Shown: one piece after another, positions 34,438-46,100 of the stretch
How the letters are laid out: each line of letters starts with the position of its first letter
Position numbering within the stretch: the first letter of the stretch is position 1
DNA from: Tubulanus polymorphus
Lineage: Eukaryota > Nemertea > Palaeonemertea > Tubulaniformes > Tubulanidae
Direction: 5' to 3'
NCBI RefSeq assembly: GCF_964204645.1
Contig: NC_134030.1
Coordinates: 20,963,110-21,023,109, forward strand
Length of the DNA stretch: 60,000 nucleotides
Notes under the pieces: generated by a model
Seen by the model: the letters and a program-made list of their open reading frames with translations, nothing else
Told to the model about the DNA's origin: nothing
Database searches by the model: none
Position numbers and translations under genes: made by a program

Positions 34438-37400
34438 ATGGATCGACTGAGAGCGCTGTTTATAGCGTCGCTGATCGTCTGGCGAGTTAACATCGCACAC
34501 GCTGATCTGTCTGACTCTGTGACGGTCAGTTCGTCTTGTAACAACACTTGGTACCCCGTCGATTCTACGTCCGGTTACATCGTTTCACCGAATTACCCGT
34601 CGTTGACGCGCGGTGTTGAATGTCGTTGGTTCGTCAACAGCTCTTTACCGGGAACTTTCAACATTAAACTATACTACGACATCGAGCCGTCGATATTCTG
34701 TAGTGATAACTACCTTCTCGTCGGTGAGTCCGATAACAGATTCTGCGGTGAAGGAAAACATGAAATCCGCCGTAACGATTCGATCTCGTTGATGTTTAGA
34801 AGTAACGTCGATGGAGCGCGGGGTAGTCGGGTTTATGTTACATATCGCTATGAACGGAGCCGATTGAGAATCAGTCACCGCTGCCACAAATACCAGTTTC
34901 GAGTGAATGAATTGAAAACATCGACTGGATACAAATTCGCGATGTTACTACGTTACGGATGTCAGATATTTCTGGAATGGGAGGCCCTCTCGAATGATTC
35001 AGCGATGAATTTGACGCTTTTAGATTTCGACCTAAAACGCACGTCACTTTATACTAATGTCGATGCAGCGTCGGGTTTTCGAATCTATGACGGTTGGAAC
35101 ACCAGCAGTGAACCGATAGCGATTATGGGTGAACAACGTGGACATCCACCTTCATCGTTTTATACTAAAACTAACAAAGCCATTTTCACTTCGCAACGAG
35201 GCCGACGCGTTAGCACACAACTATCAGTTCAGGTGTATAGAATATCTGATTGGAACGTCTCTAATCCGTTAATTCAAATCTCTAATAACGAGTCTGGAGT
35301 GCTCATTCCTGATGACAACAGTTTACACGTAATAACTCGATCAAAACACTTACACTGCTGGTCTATCACAGTGCAGGTGTTACAGTACGTCGTCTTCAAC
35401 TGGACACGTGATCTCAGCACATCCGGTGACGTCATTGGTGTATATAAACTAGAAGGGTTACGCGTTGTAGGAACTGATATTTTACTCGGTTACAACTACC
35501 TGGAATCACTGAGTGTTAAATCTGAAGGCTTTCTCGTCATACTGTGCGTTTTAATAAGTCCGAACATCACAGAATCGAATGTACGAATCGAATTCAGAAC
35601 GGGATCAATTTTGAAAAAGTTACGCTTCACTAAACGCGTCGTAAGTGCTGATATAGTATTCAAACTTGGAAATTTGCACTTGTTATCATCCAATAACCTA
35701 CCCGATGCAAACTCCCTGTAATGATAGTAGAATGTTCATGATTAAAGCAAACATTACCATTTCACCAGTTCCCGGCGCAATACATGTTATAATCACATTT
35801 CAACAAGTTAAAGATATTCACTAGAATAATGATGAAGCGATTTATAGTGCATTGTACTTTCATGTATTTCAGATATGGCGCAAGCTGGAGACGATTTCAT
35901 TGTCACATGCGTCGCTTCTTGATAGTCTTCCACCAAAGACTTCGATCTATCGAATAAATGCGTATCAATTCAAATGGAAAGTTGAAATCTATGACATCGA
36001 TCTGGAATTAGCGGTGCTGTCTGTGAATTGTGAAAATGCTGGATTTTATATATTTGATGGTGGTAATTTCGCGGCTAGACGATACGGTCCGTATTGTCCC
36101 GGTTTAGCGGGTTATCGACGAAGTGTCGTCAGTCTGATTACATCAGGCGGTCCGGTGATCATAGTAGGGTATTTCCTTGATAATCACAGCAACCTGAAGG
36201 GTAAGGGCAGTTTGATCTTACGTCCGTCTGACTGTGACGGCTACACTCTACGGGATGGAGAACACCACGTTAGAGTGACGTCACGCTGTTTAAGCATTAC
36301 GCCTGAAAATAGACATGTTCCATCAAATGTAATTTACATATTATCACGACACGAATATCATTTGAGCTCATGTAATCCTAGTTATACGATCCCCAACTCG
36401 TGGTGTAAACAGTTCATGCCATTCAGTATTCAGCGCCTGAATAACAGTCTCATACTGCACACTGTGACGATGCGGTATTCGCGGTTGTTTGTGATATACA
36501 ATTACATCATTGAATTGAGACTTGTTTGTCAATCAGTGAAAAAACATAGCACACCATATACCTGGGAAAACGAGTGTGGAATCATGCAGTCACCAAATTA
36601 TCCAGGATCAGCGAAGAAATCTGATATCACTTTGAAATACTATCTCCTCACCGGACCAAACAGAACTCGAATTCAGTTTTACCGATTTATTGTAAAACAC
36701 TTGGAAGCGACGCCGTGCATTAAACAATTCTCATCTGATTTAGACTCCGTTTTATTCGTGGAGAATGTAATTTACGACGGAGACGTGGGGTCAACTAGGT
36801 ATGAAATTAGATTATGTAATGCATTCACTGAACTAGGAGTTATATTTCACAGTCTAGGTTGGGCAATCCAGTTTGAGGTGAAAAACAAAATACCAAAATT
36901 CCGCATACAATACATTTTACAGAAGCAGTTACGAACGAAAAGGCGCGATGATATGTGTAAATCAGGATTTCTAGATTCGGGAATTTCCTGCGTCAAATAC
37001 ATCAGAGATGAACGTCTGAATTGTGAGAACGCTGAAATGTACTGTCAACAGAAATACGGAGGACATCTTCTCAGTATCAACTCTGAACATGAAATGATTT
37101 CTGTTAAGTCATTATTTGCTACGGAACTTCTACGACAGGCATATTCACAGAAAGCGCTCATAATGATGATAGGATTGAAATTGCAGGTAATTTCCAAACA
37201 TATTTCCAACAAAGATTCCCTTGCCGAAAATCTGTCAATATTCCATCATAATTTTTTACCTAAATTTCAGCAAAATACTTATTATTACACGTGGACTGAT
37301 GGCAAACCATTGAGCTACACAGAGTGGTATGGACCTACAAATAACGAAACGATACCAGAAGTTATTCAAGGATTGATATCTCCTCTACGTAAACAACCGA

Positions 37401-40400
37401 TAAATGACGCCAATATGCCGTGTACGGCGATGATACTGAATAATCCACGAGGATCAGCGAACTGGGTTCGATTCCCTTGCGGAATTGAAGAGGTTCACAC
37501 GAGTTTCATTTGCGAATCGGAAAAAATGAATATCGAAAATACAACGGTTTACAAATTCAATTCAACGAAAAACGACACAATTTCGATGCGAGAAAATATG
37601 ATTTATGATGCAATTTACTTTAGCTGGAGCTGTACGGTTGGTTGGGTAAGCATAAATAAAAGGTGCTATCAAATACTGACGGACTGGAACAAACATCGAG
37701 GTTTAGATATGAAAACTGCGACAGAGATGTGTCATGGCATCGATGGTGAAATAGAAACTGTGATAAACGGTTACACAGAAATAGAAACTTTGAACCTAGT
37801 AAGAATATTTCAATATCGACATCAATATAGCTCGATACTGACAATGACTTACAATGGCGGACTGCAAGTTATAAAACCAATAATCACTAGAGATGATATC
37901 ACTTATATTCACTCAGTAAAATGGTTGATGAAACAGTTTGATAATGTCACAGATGTAGCGCATTCCGTGCTATGTTCCTACAATGTAACTGGTGAAGAGT
38001 TGGCTTCTATAAGCGGTTGTAAATCGTGGCAGTTTCAATGTAACGATCAAAGATGTATCAGCGACCATCGCGTATGTGATACCAGAAACGACTGTCAACA
38101 CGGTGAAGATGAACTCGACTGTTCGGGTTCAAACTTACAGTTCCACTGTTCAGATGGACGGGTTATATCAATAAGTGGATTCTGTGATTTCATTAAGGAT
38201 TGTTTGGATGGTTCTGATGAGAACTCGTGTTTTCATCCCCCGTGTTTGCCCCAACAATTCCGATGTACTAGTGGTCAATGTGTCAGTAAGTATAAAAGAT
38301 GCGACGGAGACACTGATTGTAAAGACGGCTCGGATGAAATGAGATGCACCTCTCAACTGTGTCAGGGGTTCCTGTGTAACAGTGGGGACTGTATCAGTTC
38401 TCAGTTGTATCAGGATGGAGTCGTGGATTGTAGTGGAAACCTAGAAGAAGATGAATTAGTAACAAATGCGAATATTACAGTGAATCCTACAGTTCATTGT
38501 AATGATTTGAACCAATGTACGACTAATTTCACAAATCTTTGTACAAAATCTGATGAACAAAGATGTTCTTTCGATTCTCCTCATTGTTATTCTAGACGTC
38601 ATAGATGTATATTAGAAAGAATGTCGAATAGTTACCCAGTTTGTAGGAATCTTCAGCATATATTGAAATGTGAAAAATTTGATTGTCCAGCTGGTACTGT
38701 AAAATGTCCAGCATCGTACTGTATACCGATGGGACAGGTGTGCGATGGTCGATCAGATTGTCCTAATTCAGAAGACGAGCGAAACTGCGAGACTTTGTCA
38801 TGTCCCGGCATGTTCAAATGTGGCCAGGAAAACCGATGTATACCTCAATCTGAGGTTTGTGATGGTGTTGTTAATTGTAAACATACCACTGATGACGAAG
38901 CTTTCTGTAACGTCACGTGTCCTGGATATTGTAAATGTCAAGGCAATTTGATCGACTGTGGAAATGGCGGTTTAACAAATATTACTGATCTTTTCTCGGC
39001 ATCAACTCGAGTTTTGATTCTGTCGAATAACACAATTATCTTGGATTTGACGACATTTCTTCTACATGTTTATGTTCGTTTGCTCAACATCTCTTCTAAT
39101 AAATTGTCTTACATTTTAGCAAACGCTTTCTCAAACCTGCATAATCTACATACATTAGACCTTACATATAACAATATAACATACTTATCTACAAACACAT
39201 TCATTGGTTTGTACAGTTTGAAAGAGTTATTGATGACTGAAAATCCAATTAGTCACTTAGCGGACGATACATTTCAAGATTTGAAGTCTCTTAAACATCT
39301 CGATCTTCACGGACTTTTCATATCTCTTCTTGGTCGAAATGTATTCAGAGGTTTATCTACATTACAGTCGTTGAATATCAGCAGTAACAGAATTCATCAT
39401 ATTTCTACATATGCCTTTTCGGGATTAGATGAACTTAGAATCATTGATATAACTAATAACTCTAAAATAATATCAACGGAAAAAGATATTTTCAACAATC
39501 TTACATCATTAACCTCCCTAGTGTCTGATGCATACAAATTTTGCTGCATGGCTCCGAATGTTGAACACTGCCTTCCCGAAGCTGATCAATTTTCGTCCTG
39601 TTCTGATCTGATGGGTAACACAGCCCTCAGAGCTATCATCTGGGTCATCTCCGCATTCAGTTTCTTTCTGAACAGTATCGTCATTTTATTCCGTGTTCGA
39701 TCATTTCTACTTTCATCCTCCGAAAAGCGTAACACATCTTCTGACATCCTCATCATTAATATCTCAGCTTGTGATTTTCTGATGTCTATTTATCTGTTTC
39801 TGATCGCGGGAGCTGATTACGTTTATAAAGGAGTTTATTTCCTGCATTCTGAAACTTGGACGGACAGTTCATTGTGTAGTTTCGCTGGAGTTTTGGTGAC
39901 TATTTCCTGTGAAGGCTCATTGACGTTTCTATTCATTTTAACGCGTTATAGATTTTCAAAAATCGTCAATCCATTTTCTGGAAGCCCGATTACATCTCCG
40001 AAATGCGTATCCATTATATGTTGCGTATGTTGGTTATCTATAAACACTATTTCTATAATACCGCTGTCACAATCATCTTATTTCGGCAACAAATTCTATG
40101 GTACTACTGGAATTTGTTTACCTATGAATTTGATATCGATTGATGTCCACGCCTGGCAATATTCATTCGCTATATTTGCCGTGTTTAACTCGGTCCTACT
40201 TGCTACAATAATGATGACGTATGCACAGATGTATAGACTCGTATCTGGAAGCAGGTCCGGCTCGGGTAGAGCTGATCCTACCGAATTGATTCTGGCACGT
40301 AGGAGTTTAGTGATAAATCTGTGTAATGTATTTTGCTGGTTACCGATAATTACCGTTCAGTTTTGCGCTGTATTGCGAGTAGAAATACCGAACCAAGTGG

Positions 40401-40525
40401 CGGCTTGGTTGGCGGTACTTTTCCTACCGATCAACTCGTCACTGAATCCACTTCTTTACACCATCCTCACTATTGATGTTAAATCAATTCGGGCTAGAAA
40501 TAAACGGGTTTGGAGAACTCGTTGA
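34438..40525 (+). CDS. Receptor D: CUB / C-type lectin / LDLa / LRR / 7TM G-protein-coupled receptor
   Basis: Exons 34438-35640, 35873-37186 and 37271-40525, phase 0, 1923 residues. Exon 1 is nearly identical to receptor B through CUB 1 and the first CUB-like unit, then its last 30 or so residues differ (ISPNITESNVRIEF) and the donor is GTC|GTAAGT. Exon 2 starts IWRKLETISLSH, ends in a CUB (CGIMQSPNYPGSAKK) and the first part of the lectin domain. The lectin domain has LNCENA where the paralogues have LNWENA, losing the Trp that precedes the A...C of this fold (37022-37024). Intron 2 is only 84 bp, in frame and without a stop, so the frame reads through from exon 2 to the end of the gene. I still call it an intron because its splice sites match E, and E's copy is 85 bp with a stop. 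The LDLa-LRR-7TM part and tail match E. Confidence 0.9.
35641..35872 (+). other. Receptor D intron 1 (232 bp)
   Basis: GTAAGT donor and ATTTCAG acceptor, phase 0. The sequence is unrelated by eye to intron 1 of B or C, so the 3' end of exon 1, the intron and the start of exon 2 in D come from a separate lineage. Confidence 0.75.
37187..37270 (+). other. Receptor D intron 2: 84 bp, in frame, stop-free
   Basis: GTAATT donor after TTGCAG and AAATTTCAG acceptor before CAAAATACT. It is 28 codons long with no stop, so retention would insert 28 residues into the lectin domain without changing the frame. The homologous intron in E has one extra T and stops. Confidence 0.8.
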
Positions 40526-41850
40526 GATCTTATTTGATATGGGCCTATAAGTACGCGTTGTAAATGTCAAAATGTTGGAACATAAACAAGTTTTTACTAA
40601 CACCACTAGCACAAGCACGGATATGTGCTGGATTTCTGTCCCAAACACTTGCGTTTCGCTTCAAAAGAGACGTTTAGTGCAAAGTAATCGAATTATCCGA
40701 TCTATTTCAATGAGGTAGACGATACGCGAACTACGTAGTGCTTTCAATAAACACTAGGAGCGCTGCAAATCACTATCAAATTAGCATCTAATTTAAATAT
40801 TATGTTGTAACACCGATTTTCGTCGTGAAGGAATAACTCAGTGAGTACTGTTGATGATTTGTACATTAGATTCGAATAGAAATTAATAAAGTAATGTCGT
40901 ATATAAAAATATGTTGTATTATCCTGATGCAAGTGAAAAATTGTCAATCTTGCAAGTAGCAGGAAAGTTGCTTGTAGGGGGCTTATATTCTGCTCAATTC
41001 TTATCGCGAATTTTGATTGATAGACGATTTAGATACCAGACCAACCGATTATCAATACGAATTGTTCCAATTTCCACACATAAAACACATTTATTCGATC
41101 CAATGACACCAAAAAGTAGCACCTAACTACACACTGAAACAGTAGCTCATAAACTGCACTTCTTGAAGGCTCACAAGCCATCTACACAACACTTTTAGCC
41201 TAAATCCAAAATCCAACCATATCATCCTAACAAGTACTATCTATGGTGGCTCATTTAGGCCACGCTGAGATTTTTCGAACATTAAAAATCTGAAAACAAA
41301 TTTGATAACGAGAATACGAGTTTACCTTATTAAACCTTAGGTCTAAGGTTAAGGAATGATATGATTATTTAGAAGTTAATGAATATTGTGTGAATATTAT
41401 AATATGATGTACTTGTCTTTGTATATTTCAGTTTCTTGGTTTTTTTAATGGTTTAGTTAATTAACTATAAGTTTCTAACAACATCCGTGACTTAAATTAC
41501 TGGCTTCATCGCAGACCCAAAATCCATCACAGTGGTCTTAGGATTGACGAGGAGAAAGTTCTTAATTTCTTCTCTAACTAATTACACGCCTCAAAATCCG
41601 AACGAAGATCCCCGAGAACAAAATCCGAGAAATATCGATGGCAACATTTTTAAGTTCAGCGAATGAAAGTAATATATAAAACAATTTTCCACACTGACCG
41701 TTTAATTATCAAGATCGTCAAGTTTGGTGTAATACGGGTCATATTTCACGCAGACAGCTAAGTTTAACTCATACAAGTTACAGATAAACAATCGACAACT
41801 CCTCAACCATTAATTGATGAAAATAATGAAATTTGTCGCAATCGTTCTGA
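40526..41850. other. Receptor D 3' flank, no supported gene
   Basis: Close copy of 29108-30446 with small indels. The 71-codon frame recurs at 40911-41126. I see no gene. Confidence 0.55.
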
Positions 41851-42412
41851 TTAACACGTTCGCTGCCGCTTCCGAGTGGGTGCGCCACAGTTTGCCAATA
41901 CGAGATAAATCGTCATCGATTCAATGTCATTTTATAACGTAATGAATGACCTGGCAGAGGCGAGAAACCAGATAACAATTGTCTGGCAGTATGGAGAGAC
42001 TAAGATATTATTTATGGGGGCAACTCAAGTCTGGTGCGAACTTGAAATTTTTTTAAAAATATCTTCAGAAAGCAGTGAATTTAAGCTTCTTTTCCGGCCA
42101 ATATTTAGAGAGAATATAACTACTAAAATCATTCTATATCATTTTTACAATAAAACTTTTATTCCTTAAGATATTTATTTGATTTTTCACACTTTTCACT
42201 GGCAATGGGGACAAGAAATAAATTGAGAATATCTTCACCAGTGCCAGTGACGAGTTATCTCGTCATTGGTTTTTTTCCCACTTAAATAGATCAGTGTATT
42301 TATTTATCAATGTACAAATAGTGCTGGCAGTATATAAATTGTATAATGTCAAAAATTAGCGTTGGCAATGGCGACTGGACGTTAAACCGCTAGGTGGCAG
42401 CGAACGTGTTAA
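41851..42412. mobile_element. piggyBac-like MITE, copy 2
   Basis: TTAA at both ends and CACGTTCGCTGCC terminal inverted repeats, 562 bp. The internal 81-codon frame recurs at 41924-42169 with a few amino-acid changes. Confidence 0.85.
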
Positions 42413-42730
42413 AAGTTCTTTGCCAAAGTTTGAACAAGTATCGCAAAAATAGCTAATTCTACCATATCGAATCTTATCACCGGATAAGGCTACGAATGGG
42501 GAACTATTCGTGTAGTCGGTATCAAAGATTACATAGCCTACGTTGTAACCCTTAGTATACCCTGAAAAAAAAGATGGCATCCACTAATTTAGAAACATTG
42601 AATTTGTTGCAACGAAAAGCAAGATAACACAAGTATCCACAAAGAATTGAGTATTAAACCTATAAACTTAGCAAAGCATAAATGACATCCTCTTAGTTAT
42701 CTAGAAATGTCAAACGAAAGTAGATTAACC
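42413..42730. other. Short D-E spacer lacking the minisatellite
   Basis: After AAACTTAGCAAAGCATAAATGA the sequence passes directly to the TTAGTTATCTAG stretch that, in C-D, lies beyond the minisatellite. Only one copy of the flanking direct repeat is present (about 42600-42685). No gene. Confidence 0.65.
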
Positions 42731-43103
42731 TGACTGTTTTGAAGCACCTTATTTACACGCGTAGAGCGTCTGCGATAATTCAGAAACCGCCCGAACGATG
42801 AGAAAATATTCCGGGTATTTTTAAAATATGATTGGACACAGAAATAACCACGCGTTATGAAACTGAGAATTGCTGCACAGATCGATGGTAATTACTGGGA
42901 TGTTGATCGTTTGAGTCAGAGCCAACACTAATGACAGAACGAGTAAAAATATCATATGCAATTTCGACAAAATATGAGCGGTTGAAAATAATTGCTGGAT
43001 TTTAAAATTGCTGAGTGAAGCAAATCATGAATTTCACGAGTGAGATATGTAAAATTCTACATCATTTATGAATGGAACTTGAAGCTCTATGGACAACCGA
43101 GCA
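42731..43103 (+). promoter_or_regulatory. Conserved upstream block of receptor E, with deletion next to the start
   Basis: Same block as in the other genes, but about 36 bases just before the start codon are missing, removing the two-codon upstream ORF. A CTGTGG to CTATGG change also creates an in-frame ATG at 43089, five codons before the usual start. Confidence 0.5.
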
Positions 43104-46100
43104 ATGGATCGACTGAGAGCGCTGTTTATAGCGTCGCTGATCGTCTGGCGAGTTAACATCGCACACGCTGATCTGTCTGACACTGTGACGGTCAGTTCGT
43201 CTTGTAACAACACTTGGTATCCAGTCGATTCTACGTCCGGTTACATCGTTTCACCGAGTTACCCGTCATTAACGCGCGGTGTTGAATGTCGTTGGTTCGT
43301 CAACAGCTCTTTACCGGGAACTTTCAACATCAAACTATTCTACGACATCGAGCCGTCAATATTCTGTAGTGATAACTACCTTCTCGTCAGTGAGTCCGAT
43401 AACAGATTCTGTGGAGAAGGAAAACATGAAATCCGCCGTAACGATTCGATCTCGTTGATGTTTAGAAGTAACGTCGATGGTGCGCGGGGTAGTCGGGTTT
43501 ATATCATATATCGTTATGAACGAAACCATTTGAAATTAATTCACAACTGCAGATTCACAATGAACAGATTACAAACATCGACAGGATACAGATTTAAAAT
43601 GTATTTATTTCGATGTAAATTGTATTTGGAATGGATCGAGATCCCGGATGGTTTTGCAATGAATTTGACGTTCATACAGATCGATTTCAGATTATTTCCT
43701 CGCACTCGTTCATTGACAACTGTTCAAATTTACGACGGATGGAACACCAGTGAACCTATAGCTGTTATACCAGAACAAACCGGGCATCCACCTTCATCAT
43801 TTTATACTAAAACTAACAAAGCCATTATTGATGATACACTTCCATCATCCTTTAAATCGCAACTATCAGTTCAGGTGTATAGAATATCTGATTGGAACGT
43901 CTCTAATCCGTTGATTCGAATCTCTAATAACGAGTCTGGAGTGTTCATTCCTGATGACAACAGTTTACACGTAATAACTCGATCAAAACACTTACACTGC
44001 TGGTCTATCACAGTGCAGGTGTTACAGTACGTCGTCTTCAACTGGACACGTGATCTCAGCGCATCCGGTGACGTCATTGTTGTATATAAACTAGAAGGGT
44101 TACGCGTTGTAGGAACTGATATTTTACTCGGTTACAACTACCTGGAATCACTGAGTGTTAAATCTGACGGCTTTCTCGTCATACTGTGCGTTTTAATAAG
44201 ACCAGGTGTTTTACAATCGAATGCAAAAATTGAATTTGAAGTGAAGTCTATTTCTATAGGAGACGTACAACTCCGCAAACGCAGGGTGAGTAAAAATGAT
44301 TTGCTCAATTAAATGTAACCCAGGATGAATTGAGTGTGATTAACTACTCAGCTTCATCTAGATTAAGTGTAACACATCTAAAACACAGAAAATTAAATTA
44401 AATAAGATATATTAATGATTAATGATTGATGAAATGTGATTTAGAAAAAGAGTTCATATTGCACTAATTACAGTTTTGAATATGGATTAATTAAATTCAA
44501 TTCTTTTGTGTTTTTTAGATTGAAAAGAATTCTTTTAATTAGAATGTGCCTTGTAATCAAACATAGAATAAAAGCAAACTAATAATGATTTAATTGAATC
44601 TGTAGAATTATTTCAAAAACGTTGCACAAATTTACTTCTAATTTCCCATACGGAAAAAACCCAATAATAAAAATTGCTCCCGTTGAAATCATTAAGCATT
44701 CGAATGTTCAGATTAAATCAAATGATGAATTATTCATTGGAAGAAATAAGATTGCTTTCAACATCACCTTTAAATAGATTAGGATCGATTTATGGAGATT
44801 TTAATGATCTGTTCATATTTTGTAGATATCTGGCTCTAGCGCCGGTCACAAGACGTCAAAGATGACAACATTAATGTATCGTATAAATACATACGAATTT
44901 AAACGGAAAGTTGATATCTATGAGAATAGATTAAAACTAACAGTTTTATCAGAGACGTGCGAGAGAGCTGGATTTTATATATATGATGGTGGTAATTTTA
45001 CAGCTAGACGCTATGGTCCGTATTGTCCCGGTTATAAATACGGTCGATCTGTCGTCAGCCTGATTACATCAGGAGGACCGGTTACTGTAGTAGGATACGC
45101 TTATAACAGCTTATCAGCGCCTCCTGCAGCTCTCAGATTCAATCCTACTGATTGTGACGGGTATGTTCTACATGAAGGAGAAAATCAGATCAATATGACG
45201 TCACACTGCCTGGTGATTACACCTGAAAACCGGCGCCTTCCTTTAGAAAACATTTATATATTATCAGAATATGAATATCAAATTGACGCATGTTATCCTG
45301 TGCAATACTTCAGCAAAACATGCGACAGGCAAATTAGTTTATCAAATCAGTTTCTCAATAACAGTTTCGTATTAAACGCTGTGAAATTGTTCGACAAATA
45401 TCAATTCTGGAATTATGGGTTAATAGTTAAACTACGTCGTAAATGTCAAGGAGTAAAAAACCCTACACAATCTAAATTTGGTGTTTCATATTTCCCGGAT
45501 AGGGATGAATGTGGAATCGTACAATCACCGAACTATCCGGGATCGGCGGGATATACTTCGAAATCTTCTTATTATCGCTTTGAAAACCCGATAATGAATA
45601 ATCGAATTCGACATTACAGATTTATAATCAAATTTATTCAGACTTTACCGTGCAATAAATTATCAAGATTTGACAAAGATCCAATTCTATTCAAACAACA
45701 AATACATGACTTTTACGATAATGGAGTAGTTATTTCAGGAAGCGACACCGAACATCAAACTAAAATGTGCGGAACTATTGCTAAACGTGGAAGTGTATTT
45801 CATAGTTTATGGGACAATGATTTGCAATTTGAGATAAAGGATCGCGTTCCCACATTTCAAATACAATATAATTTAGAAAAGTCGTTACCAATAAAACAGT
45901 TTGATAAAATCGGCTGTAAATCAGGATTTCTAGATTCGGGAATTTCCTGCATCAAATACATCAGAGATGAACGTCTGAATTGGGAGAACGCTGAAATGTA
46001 CTGTCAACAGAAATACGGAGGACATCTTCTCAGTATCAGCTCAGAACAGGAAATGATTTCTGTTAAGTCATTATTTGCTACGGAACTTCTACGACAGGCA

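Noticed and set aside
37187-37270. Treating receptor D exons 2 and 3 as one exon
   Set aside because: The segment has matching splice sites in D and E, the E copy is out of frame with a stop, and keeping it would interrupt the lectin fold.
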